Shown here in pieces: positions 29,124 through 36,461 of a stretch of DNA of 64,000 nucleotides. The notes beneath the pieces were generated by a model. That model saw only the letters and a list, made by a program, of their open reading frames with translations. It searched no databases and was not told the DNA's origin. This stretch comes from Rubrobacter marinus. Its GTDB lineage: Bacteria > Actinomycetota > Rubrobacteria > Rubrobacterales > Rubrobacteraceae. The number at the start of each line of letters is the position of its first letter. Position 1 is the first letter of the stretch. The stretch is from contig NZ_CP045121.1 in the NCBI RefSeq assembly GCF_011492965.1, forward strand, positions 1,984,001 to 2,048,000, read 5' to 3'. The position numbers and the translations under genes were made by a program.

Positions 29124-29126
29124 AAT
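29121..29126 (+). promoter_or_regulatory. -10 element TAGAAT just before cdd (candidate leaderless promoter)
   Basis: TAGAAT shares its TAG with the stop of the kinase-PAP2 gene and ends six bases before the cdd ATG at 29133. No ribosome site lies between. The arrangement is the same as at holA. Confidence 0.55.
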
Positions 29127-29132
29127 CGGATA

Positions 29133-29528
29133 ATGGAGCTTAGAGACGCGATCGACGCCGCAAGGGCCGTCTCCAGACAGGCTTACGCCCCGTACAGCGG
29201 CTTCCGGGTAGGGGCGGCAATCGTCACCGAAGGCGGCGCCCTCTACGACGGGTGCAACGTCGAGAACGCCTCCTTCGGGCTCTCGATCTGCGCCGAGCGG
29301 GGCGCGGTGATGAAGATGATCGCCGACGCGCCGCCGGACGACCACGGGATACGGCTCGTCGCGGTGGTCAGCCCCAACACGGCGCCCTGCTTCCCGTGCG
29401 GGGCGTGCCGGCAGGTCCTGCGCGAGTTCGGCTGCGAGGAGGTCGTCGTGCTCGACGCGGAGGGTAACCCGCGCCGGTATCCCTTCGAGGAGATCCTGCC
29501 GAACTCCTTCGGCCCGGAGGCGCTGTGA
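29133..29528 (+). CDS. cdd: Cytidine deaminase
   Basis: Cdd deaminates cytidine and deoxycytidine to uridine and deoxyuridine in pyrimidine salvage. The 131-residue homotetrameric type is complete: YAPYSGFRVGAAI, NVENASFG, Cys53 and Glu55 in CAERGAV, and Cys89 and Cys92 in PCGACRQV as zinc ligands with the catalytic Glu. ATG start; no ribosome site but a TAGAAT box six bases upstream. The stop overlaps era as GTGA. deoC, another salvage gene, follows era. Confidence 0.96.
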   Translation: MELRDAIDAARAVSRQAYAPYSGFRVGAAIVTEGGALYDGCNVENASFGLSICAERGAVMKMIADAPPDDHGIRLVAVVSPNTAPCFPCGACRQVLREFGCEEVVVLDAEGNPRRYPFEEILPNSFGPEAL

Positions 29529-30436
29529 TCGGCGACGGGCAGGAGGACGGCTTCAAGAGCGGCTTCGTCGCCGTGGTGGGCCGGCCGAACGTCGGCAAGT
29601 CGACCCTCATCAACACGCTCGTCGGCAGCAAGGTCTCCATTACCTCCCCTCGTCCCCAGACCACCAGGAGCCCCGTCCGCGGCGTGCGCAACGGCCCGGG
29701 CTACCAGGCGGTCTTCGTGGACACCCCCGGCTCCCAGAAGCCGCGCGACACCCTGCGCAGCCGCATGCAGCAGCAGGTCCTCGACAGCCTCAAGGAGGCC
29801 GACGCCGTCCTTCTCCTCTTCGACGCGACGCAGGTCGAGGGCGAGCTCGGCACCGGGGACCGCTACGTCGCCCGGCTCGTCGCCGACTCCGGGACGCCCG
29901 CGATCGCCTGCGTCAACAAGGTGGACCTGCTCCGCGGCCGCGAGGCCGTGCTGCCCGTGATCGAGGCCGTCTCCCAGACCGGCTCCTACAGGGAGATCTT
30001 CGCGCTCAGCGCCCTGAGGGGCCTGAACGTCGAGCCGCTCACCGAGGCCGTCGTGGAGCTACTGCCGCCCGGTCCGCAGTATTTCCCCGAGGGGGCGGTC
30101 ACGGACTTCCCCGAGTCGTTCATCCTCGCGGAGTACGTGCGGGAGAAGGTGCTCAACGCCCTGCGGGAGGAGGTGCCGCACGCGATCGTCGTCGAGATCG
30201 ACGAGGTCGAGCGCAAGGAGAACGTCACGGTCGTGTACGCCGTCATCCACGTCGAGAGGCCCTCGCAGCGCATGATCGTGCTCGGCAAGAACGGCCGCAC
30301 GATCAAGGGGATCGGCACGGAGGCCCGCCGCGACGTCGAGCGCCTCCTCGGCACCCGCATCTATCTAGACCTGAAGGTGAAGGTCACGCCCGGCTGGAGG
30401 AACGACCCGAGGTTCCTGGAGCGGCTCGGGCTATAA
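29525..30436 (+). CDS. era: GTPase Era
   Basis: Era checks the 3' end of 16S rRNA during small-subunit assembly. The 303 residues hold a G domain with GRPNVGKS at 19-26, VDTPGSQKP as G3 and VNKVDLL as G4, then a KH domain with MIVLGKNGRTIKGIG. The GTG start overlaps cdd. The usual KAQTTR-type switch reads RPQTTRSPVRG. Order ybeY-dgkA-cdd-era is conserved in Gram-positive bacteria. The gene is intact. Its stop TAA lies within the TATAAT that may drive deoC. Confidence 0.96.
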   Translation: MIGDGQEDGFKSGFVAVVGRPNVGKSTLINTLVGSKVSITSPRPQTTRSPVRGVRNGPGYQAVFVDTPGSQKPRDTLRSRMQQQVLDSLKEADAVLLLFDATQVEGELGTGDRYVARLVADSGTPAIACVNKVDLLRGREAVLPVIEAVSQTGSYREIFALSALRGLNVEPLTEAVVELLPPGPQYFPEGAVTDFPESFILAEYVREKVLNALREEVPHAIVVEIDEVERKENVTVVYAVIHVERPSQRMIVLGKNGRTIKGIGTEARRDVERLLGTRIYLDLKVKVTPGWRNDPRFLERLGL

Positions 30437-30437
30437 T
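30432..30437 (+). promoter_or_regulatory. TATAAT -10 element upstream of deoC
   Basis: A consensus TATAAT overlaps the era stop codon. Transcription would begin near 30444, leaving about 40 bases with the ribosome site GGGAGGAG (30469-30476) before the deoC start. The -35 region shows no clear match. Confidence 0.55.
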
Positions 30438-30485
30438 AACCGTGTCGCAGGGTGTTCCGTTTTATCTCGGGAGGAGCGTGGCCGG

Positions 30486-31193
30486 TTGGGCATGAGGGTC
30501 AGGGAGTTCGCGAAGACGGTGGATCACACCCTCCTCAAGCCCAACTCGACGGAGGCCGAGGTACGCACGCTCTGCGAGGAGGCGGCCCGCTACCACTTCG
30601 CCGCCGTCTGCATCCTCCCGTGCCACGTTCGGCTCGCCGCCAAGGCCCTCAGGGGGACGGACGTCAAGGTCGCGACGGTCGTCTCGTTCCCTTTCGGTGC
30701 GGACACGACCGGCGTCAAGGCCGCGGCGGTGAGGGACGCCATCGTGGGCGGGGCCTCGGAGATCGACGTGGTGATGAACATTTCGAAGTTCCTCTCGGGC
30801 GAGTTCTCCTACGTTGCCGAGGAGCTCGCGAGCCTCAACGGCGAGGTCAGCGCCGTCGCGATGAACAACGGCCTCAACGACGCCGTCCTCAAGGTCATCA
30901 TCGAGGCGGGCTACCTCACGGACGAGATGAAGCGGCTCGCGGTCCAGATCGTGGCCGCCAGCGGCGCGGACTTCGTGAAGACCTCGACGGGCTTCGGCCC
31001 GGGCGGGGCCACCCCCGAGGACGTCTCGCTGCTCCGCGAGGAGGCGCCGGAGGGGTTGTCCGTAAAAGCATCGGGCGGCATCAGGTCGCTCGAGGACGCA
31101 ATCGAGATGCTCAACGCCGGGGCTTCCCGCCTCGGGACGAGCGGGAGCGTGGCGATCATGGAGGAAGCCGAGAATGGCGGTCTACAAGAGTAA
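30486..31193 (+). CDS. deoC: Deoxyribose-phosphate aldolase
   Basis: DeoC splits deoxyribose 5-phosphate to glyceraldehyde 3-phosphate and acetaldehyde, ending deoxynucleoside breakdown. The 235 residues include VDHTLLKPNSTEAEV, ASEIDVVMNISKF, the Schiff-base lysine in GADFVKTSTGFGPGGAT, and KASGGIRSLEDA. The TTG at 30486 is nine bases after GGGAGGAG and is preferred to the ATG at 30492, which is too far. It interrupts the era-recO pair seen in Firmicutes. The last 20 bases overlap recO. Confidence 0.94.
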   Translation: MGMRVREFAKTVDHTLLKPNSTEAEVRTLCEEAARYHFAAVCILPCHVRLAAKALRGTDVKVATVVSFPFGADTTGVKAAAVRDAIVGGASEIDVVMNISKFLSGEFSYVAEELASLNGEVSAVAMNNGLNDAVLKVIIEAGYLTDEMKRLAVQIVAASGADFVKTSTGFGPGGATPEDVSLLREEAPEGLSVKASGGIRSLEDAIEMLNAGASRLGTSGSVAIMEEAENGGLQE

Positions 31194-31938
31194 GGGCATA
31201 GTCCTCCGTTCGATCCGCTACGGAGAGGCCGACCGCATCCTGGACCTCTACACGAGGGACGCGGGGCTCGTCTCGGCGATCGCCAAGGGCATACGCCGCA
31301 CCAAGTCCCGCTTCGGCGGGCGCCTCGAGCCGCTCTCGTGCGTGGACTTTCTCGCCTACGAGGGCCGCACGCTGGACACCGTCACCCAGGCCGAGGTCTT
31401 GAGGAGCTTCCACGCCGTCCGCGAGGACCTCGCCCGCCTCGAAACCGCCGGCGGCATCGTCGCCACGACGCGGGCCCTCGCGGGCGGGGACGAGGCCGAC
31501 CGCCGCGTCTTCAACCTTCTCTACAACGCCCTCGACGCCCTCGAGGGCCGCGCGGAGGGGCACGGGAGCGTCGAGTCCGCCTTCGCGCTGAAGCTCTCGA
31601 TGCTCTCGGGCTACGCCCTCCGCCTCGACGCCTGCGTCTCGTGCGAGAGGAGCCTCGACGCGCTCGACGAGGAGGGCTTCCTCTACTACGCCCCACCCCT
31701 CGGGGCGTGCTCTGTCCCGAGTGCCGCCGGGCGGGCTACACGGGCGACGCCTTCCCGCTCCCCGACGGCACCCTCGACGCGCTCCGGACGCTGCTCTCGA
31801 GGCCGCTGAAGGAGGCGCGGGTGGAGGACGGCCTCGGGGAGAGCGTCCGCAGGGTCGTCGCCGCCCACGTCATCGCCCACGCCCCGGCAACGCCTCCCTC
31901 CTCGACGCCCCGACCGGCGCTCGGCCCGCCCGGCGTGA
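31174..31938 (+). CDS. recO: DNA repair protein RecO (frameshifted, C-terminus uncertain)
   Basis: RecO loads RecA on gaps through SSB and RecR. The N-terminal OB fold starts YKSKGIVLRSIRYGEADRIL, and GFLYYAPPLGG with VLCPECRRAGY carries part of the Cys4 zinc site (CVSCERS upstream). One G is lost at 31702-31705, which shifts the frame. A second loss near 31886-31887 and a third near 31923-31931 would let the gene stop at TGA 31936-31938, overlapping the dgt GTG as GTGA. The second and third are less sure, because RecO C-termini vary. As read, recO appears to run into dgt; I do not believe a real fusion. Confidence 0.88.
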
Positions 31939-32915
31939 CCGAACCGGGCGTGCGCGTGAAAGACGTGGAGCCCGGCTGGGCCTGCACGACCAGCGCCGGC
32001 CGCCCGAGGCCCGAGGCCCCCGACGGGGTGCGCAACCCGTTCCAGAGGGACCGGGACCGCATCCTCCACGCCAAGTCCTTCCGCCGCCTGATGCACAAGA
32101 CGCAGGTCTTCATCTCGCCCGACGGCGACCACTTCCGCACCCGCCTCACGCACACCCTGGAGATGATGCAGGTCTCCCGCACCATCGCCCGCGCGCTGGA
32201 CCTCAACGAGGACCTCACCGAGGCCATAGCGTTCGGCCACGACCTCGGCCATGCCCCCTTTGGCCACGTCGGCGAGGAGGCCCTCGCCCGCGTCCTCGAA
32301 GACCACGGCAGGACCTTCCGCCACAACGAGCACTCCCTGCGCGTCGTGGACCACCTGGAGAGAGACGGGGCCGGGCTGAACCTCACCCACGAGGTCAGGG
32401 ACGGCATCCTCAACCATACGGGGAGGGGTTATCCCTCGACGCGGGAGGGCGAGATCGTGCGCACCGCCGACCGGATCGCCTACGTCAACCACGACATCGA
32501 CGACGCGCTGCGCGCCGGCATCATCGCCTCCAAGGACCTGCCGGAGGGCCCCATCTCCGTCCTCGGCGGCACCACGAGCGCGCGCATAGACACGCTGGTG
32601 CGCGACATGATCTCGACCTCCGCCGAGCGCAGGGAGATAACCCTCTCCGAGAGGGTCCACGAAGCTCTGATCGAGCTTAGGGGATGGCTCTTCGAGAACG
32701 TCTACCACAACCCGAGCCTCCGACGTTCGGACAGGGCCGGCAACGTGGTCGCCGCCCTCTTCGAACACTACCTCCATAACCCGGAAGAACGGCCCCGTAC
32801 GGACCCTGACCCCGTCGTACAGACGGTGGACTTCGTCGCCGGCATGACCGATCGCTACGCCCTCGCGACCTACGAGCGGGTCTTCCTGCCGAGGCCGGAC
32901 GAGATCTCCCCGTAG
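31935..32915 (+). CDS. dgt: dGTPase-like HD triphosphohydrolase
   Basis: Dgt-type enzymes remove triphosphate from dGTP or other dNTPs. The core is NPFQRDRDRILHAKSFRRLMHKTQVF, the HD motif in FGHDLGHAPFGHVGEE, and TADRIAYVNHDIDDALRAG. The GTG at 31935 is chosen because it overlaps the presumed recO stop; it gives 326 residues. No ribosome site is seen. In many Gram-positive bacteria the gene lies just upstream of dnaG, and here a LOG-like gene and ppc separate them. The substrate cannot be fixed from sequence. Confidence 0.9.
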   Translation: MTEPGVRVKDVEPGWACTTSAGRPRPEAPDGVRNPFQRDRDRILHAKSFRRLMHKTQVFISPDGDHFRTRLTHTLEMMQVSRTIARALDLNEDLTEAIAFGHDLGHAPFGHVGEEALARVLEDHGRTFRHNEHSLRVVDHLERDGAGLNLTHEVRDGILNHTGRGYPSTREGEIVRTADRIAYVNHDIDDALRAGIIASKDLPEGPISVLGGTTSARIDTLVRDMISTSAERREITLSERVHEALIELRGWLFENVYHNPSLRRSDRAGNVVAALFEHYLHNPEERPRTDPDPVVQTVDFVAGMTDRYALATYERVFLPRPDEISP

Positions 32916-32959
32916 CCCCGGGCCAGGACCGGCACCAACCAGTAGAGGAGGCACGGAGG

Positions 32960-33494
32960 GTGAGGCGCGTGTGCGTGTTCTGCGGCTCCAGCGAAGGCTC
33001 GCGCCCCGTCTACCGGGAAGCGGCGCGCCGCGTGGGGGAGGAGATCGCCCGCCGCGAGGGCCGTCGCGGACGCGGCCCTCGCGGCGGGCGGCGAGGTCGT
33101 AGGGGTGATGCCGGATGCACGGGTCTCCCGGGAGATAGGGCACGAGGGCCTCACGGAGCTCCACGTCGTCGGCTCCATGCACGAGCGCAAGGGGCTCATG
33201 GCCGACCTCTCGGACGGCTTCGTGGCCCTCCCAGGGGGCTTCGGGACCCTGGAGGAGTTTCTGGAGGTCCTCTCCTGGGCCCAGCTCTCCATCCACGCCA
33301 AGCCCTGCGCCCTCCTCGACGCAGCCGGCTACTGGGAGCCGCTCGTCGCCCTCTTCGACCATGCCGTGACCGAAGGCTTCGTCCCGCCAGATCACCGCTC
33401 TCTAGTTCTGACTGGAGGGCATCCCCGTGAGCTTCTCGATCTGATGGAGCGCCGCGCGTCTTCGAGCGCGAGGAAGAGGGTCGACGCCGAGTAG
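32960..33494 (+). CDS. LOG/YvdD-like nucleotide 5'-monophosphate phosphoribohydrolase, internally deleted
   Basis: LOG proteins release cytokinin-like bases from their ribotides. The start VCVFCGSSEGSRPVY and the later PGGFGTLEEFLEVLSWAQL are diagnostic. Between residue 32 (EEIARR) and AVADAALAAGGEVVGVMP about 15 residues are missing, those that normally hold the phosphate-binding GLVYGGGxxGLMG segment, and the frame shifts there near 33055. A loss of about 44 or 47 bases would explain both. So this is either a broken gene or a consensus error larger than the others in the window. The GTG start follows GGAGG. Confidence 0.82.
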
Positions 33495-33531
33495 GGGTGG
33501 GGCGACGATCGAAGACGGCCACACTCCGGTG

Positions 33532-36363
33532 TCAGCCGGTGTTCAGGAGCCCCGAGGAGATGGCCGAGACGGTGAGGAGGAGGGGATGAGCGACCGCGTC
33601 GCGCTCGGGCGAGCCCTCGGGGAGGGCTCGCAGCCGTCTCAGGAGGTTTACCTGGATGTAGGAGAGCGGGTCGACGTAGGGGTTGCGCAGCCGGATGGAG
33701 CGTTGCAGCACGGGCGAGCCGTCGAGCAGGTTCTCCTGCCCCGTGATGTCGAGGAGGGCTCGAACGCAGGCCGCGTGCTCCTCGGAGACACGGCCCCAGA
33801 TTCGCTCCCTGACCCCGTCGTCGCCGACGAGCGAGACGTAGGCCTCGGCGATCCGCATGTCGCTCTTCGCGAGGGTCATCTGCATGAAGTCGACGAGCGT
33901 GCGGAAGAACGGCCACCCGCCGTACATCTCCCGCAGGAGTTCCGGCCCGCCGTCCCACTCCAGCGCCTCGGAGAACGCCGTGCCCGCGCCGTACCAGGAG
34001 GGGAGGAGGAGACGGTTCTGCGTCCAGGCGAAGACCCAGGGGATGGCGCGCAGGCCCGAGACGTCGGGGCTGTCGATCCTCTTCGCCGGGCGGCTCCCGA
34101 TGTTCAGGAGCGAGAGCTCGCGTATGGGGGTAGCCTCCGAGAAGAACGGCGGAAAGTCCTCGTCTTCGTAGACCAGGGAGCGGTAGACCTCGCGCGATCG
34201 CGCCGAGAGGTCCTCCAGCGCGCGGACCCAGCGCTCCTTGACCTCCGCTCCTCTCTCCGGGGCCGCGCTCGTCTCGATCACGGCGGCCAGGACGGTGTCG
34301 AGGTTGCGGCGGGCGAGCCCCTCCATGCCGTACTTGTACGAGATCACTTCGCCCTGCTCGGTTATGCGGATCCTGCCGTCCACGGTCCCCGGCGGCTGCG
34401 CGAGGATGGCGTCGTACGAGGGGCCCCCGCCGCGCCCGACCGTCCCGCCGCGCCCGTGGAAGAGCCGGAGCCCCACCCCGTGCTCGCGGGCGACCCCGGC
34501 GAGCTCCCCCTGCGCCTTGTAGAGCGTCCAGTTGCTCGTTACGTACCCCGCGTCCTTGCCCGAATCGCTGTACCCGAGCATCACCTCCTGCACGTCGCCC
34601 CGGGAGGCGAGGAAGGAGCGGTACATCGGGTCTTCCAGGAGGCCCCGCAGCACCCCGGGCGCCTGCTCCAGGTCGTCCACCGTCTCGAACAACGGGGTGA
34701 CGCCGAGCCGTGCGCCCGTGCACCGCCCCTCCCCGTCGATGTCGACCAGCCCGCTCCTGCGCGCCAGGTAGACGACCGCGAGGACGTCGCTCGCCCCCCG
34801 GGCCATGCTCAGGATGAACGTCTCGACCGCAGGCTCCGAGAGAAGCTCCGCCGCTTCGCGGATGTTCGCGAACGTCTCCAGGACGTCCCTGGACTCCTGC
34901 GAGAGGTCCTCCGGCGGTGATTCCCACGAGGGCTCGCCGAGGAGCCGCCGGAGCAGGTCCGCCCGCCCGGCCTCGTCCAGCCCCGCGTAGTCCGTGCCCG
35001 TCGGCGAGAGGATCTCGGCGACGGCGCCGTGGATGCGCGAGCTCTCCTGACGCACGTCGAGCTTCGCGAGGTGGAAGCCGAAGACCTCCACCTGCCGGAT
35101 GAAGTCCTTGAGCCTCCCCTCGGCCGCGCGCTCGCCGGCGTGGCGATGGAGGCTCCTACGGACCACCAGCAAGTCTTCCAGAAGCTCGGTCGCATCCGCG
35201 TAGCCCTTCGGGTCCGACCCGTCCGGCGACTCCAGCGCTCTCCTCAGGCGCCCGGCCACGAAGAGCATCTTGCGGCGGTAGGGCTCGTTCGCGTCCTCTC
35301 TCGTGAACCGTTCCGAGGCCTCCGGGAAGAGAAGCTCGTCGCCCCTCAGCGACGCCTCCAGCTCCTCCGAGACCCCGACGCGCCGGATGGTCTGGCTCAG
35401 GTGCCGGGCGAGGGAGAGCGCCGTCTCGCGGTGGCGCTCCAGGACGAGCTCGCGCTGCAGCCCGAGGGCCGTCAGCATCGTCTCCGGGCGCACGAACGGG
35501 TTGCCGTCCTGGTCTCCTCCGACCCAAGAGCCGAACTTGAGGACGGGGCCGACCTTCGGGCCCTCCTCGCCGTAGAGGCGGGCGAGCTCGTCCTCGAGGT
35601 CGCGGTAGACCTCCAGGGTCGCGGAGATCAGGGGGTCCTTGAAGAACAGGAGGGTTCTCTGGATCTCGCCCTCCACCTCCGGCCGTTCCGCCCTCAACTC
35701 GTCGGTCTGCCAGAGCAGCGTGATCTCCTCCGCCAGCCTCTCCCGCGCCCCCTTGCGCTCCCGGGCGGTGAGCCTGCCGGAGTCCATGTCGTCGAGGATG
35801 CCCGCGATCGCCCCGTGCCTGCGGCGGATGGTCCTGCGCTGCGCCTCCGTGGGGTGGGCCGTGAGCACGAGGCTGAGGCCCATCCCCTCCAGGAGGTGCC
35901 CGAGCTCCTCCGCCCCGACGCCGTCCCCGGCGAGGCGGCCGAGGGCGCTGCGAAGGGACGCCCTTTGAGGCTCGTTGTTCTCGTCGGCCTCGTGCTGGCG
36001 GCGACGGCGTACCCTGTGGTACCGCTCCGCGACGTTGACGAGCTGGAAGTACACCGAGAACGCCCGCACGACGCGCCCCATCTCCCCGCCGTCCATCCGC
36101 CCGATCCGCGCCCTGAGCCGCTCGTCCAGCTCGGGGTCGTAGGCGAACCGGAGGCTCTTGCAGAGGGCACGGATCTCCTCCTCCGCCCCGAGGAGCCCCT
36201 TGCCTTCCTGCTCCAGGATGACCTGACCGAGAATCCTGCCCAGCAGGTTGATGTCCCTGCGCAACGGCTCGTCCTTCGCGGCGAACCCCACCCCGGGCGG
36301 CAGGTCCGCATACTCCGCGCGTCCCCTGCCGTTCCGCTCCGCCGTGCCCCGTCCAGTCTCCAT
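33532..36363 (-). CDS. ppc: Phosphoenolpyruvate carboxylase
   Basis: Ppc carboxylates phosphoenolpyruvate to oxaloacetate and refills the citrate cycle. The active-site blocks are LVLTAHPTEAQRRTIRRRH (catalytic His), FGSWVGGDQDGNPFVRPE, YSDSGKDAGYVTSNW and LFHGRGGTVGRGGGPSYDA, and the C-terminus ends in GLLNTG as usual. The ATG at 36363 gives 943 residues; a longer frame from 36414 exists, but an extended -10 lies exactly seven bases before 36363. It is one of two minus-strand genes, convergent with the LOG gene and divergent from dnaG. No frame damage over 2.8 kb. Confidence 0.96.
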   Translation of the reverse strand: METGRGTAERNGRGRAEYADLPPGVGFAAKDEPLRRDINLLGRILGQVILEQEGKGLLGAEEEIRALCKSLRFAYDPELDERLRARIGRMDGGEMGRVVRAFSVYFQLVNVAERYHRVRRRRQHEADENNEPQRASLRSALGRLAGDGVGAEELGHLLEGMGLSLVLTAHPTEAQRRTIRRRHGAIAGILDDMDSGRLTARERKGARERLAEEITLLWQTDELRAERPEVEGEIQRTLLFFKDPLISATLEVYRDLEDELARLYGEEGPKVGPVLKFGSWVGGDQDGNPFVRPETMLTALGLQRELVLERHRETALSLARHLSQTIRRVGVSEELEASLRGDELLFPEASERFTREDANEPYRRKMLFVAGRLRRALESPDGSDPKGYADATELLEDLLVVRRSLHRHAGERAAEGRLKDFIRQVEVFGFHLAKLDVRQESSRIHGAVAEILSPTGTDYAGLDEAGRADLLRRLLGEPSWESPPEDLSQESRDVLETFANIREAAELLSEPAVETFILSMARGASDVLAVVYLARRSGLVDIDGEGRCTGARLGVTPLFETVDDLEQAPGVLRGLLEDPMYRSFLASRGDVQEVMLGYSDSGKDAGYVTSNWTLYKAQGELAGVAREHGVGLRLFHGRGGTVGRGGGPSYDAILAQPPGTVDGRIRITEQGEVISYKYGMEGLARRNLDTVLAAVIETSAAPERGAEVKERWVRALEDLSARSREVYRSLVYEDEDFPPFFSEATPIRELSLLNIGSRPAKRIDSPDVSGLRAIPWVFAWTQNRLLLPSWYGAGTAFSEALEWDGGPELLREMYGGWPFFRTLVDFMQMTLAKSDMRIAEAYVSLVGDDGVRERIWGRVSEEHAACVRALLDITGQENLLDGSPVLQRSIRLRNPYVDPLSYIQVNLLRRLRALPEGSPERDAVAHPLLLTVSAISSGLLNTG

Positions 36364-36370
36364 GCCCCGC

Positions 36371-36379
36371 AACCTACCA
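36371..36379 (-). promoter_or_regulatory. Extended -10 TGGTAGGTT just before ppc (candidate leaderless promoter)
   Basis: On the minus strand TGGTAGGTT (36379 to 36371) ends seven bases before the ppc ATG at 36363. It has the same TGn extension and spacing as the elements before hrcA and lepA. No ribosome site lies between. Confidence 0.5.
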
Positions 36380-36448
36380 CGCAGCCGCTCATCGATCTTT
36401 GGACACGAGTACAAAGATCCCGGCCTACGCCATCCCCTCCGTCCACCG

Positions 36449-36454
36449 TAGAAT
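36449..36454 (+). promoter_or_regulatory. -10 element TAGAAT just before dnaG (candidate leaderless promoter)
   Basis: TAGAAT ends seven bases before the dnaG ATG at 36462. An upstream in-frame ATG at 36453 overlaps the box itself and would not be in the transcript. No ribosome site is present. Confidence 0.6.
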
Positions 36455-36461
36455 GTACGGC

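Noticed and set aside
33495..33531. Possible terminator between the LOG gene and ppc
   Set aside because: Only 4-bp stems are seen in the 37-base gap; not enough to call.
36399..36461. Longer dnaG N-terminus from ATG 36399 or 36453
   Set aside because: The extra residues are unlike primases and the TAGAAT box would be inside the coding region.
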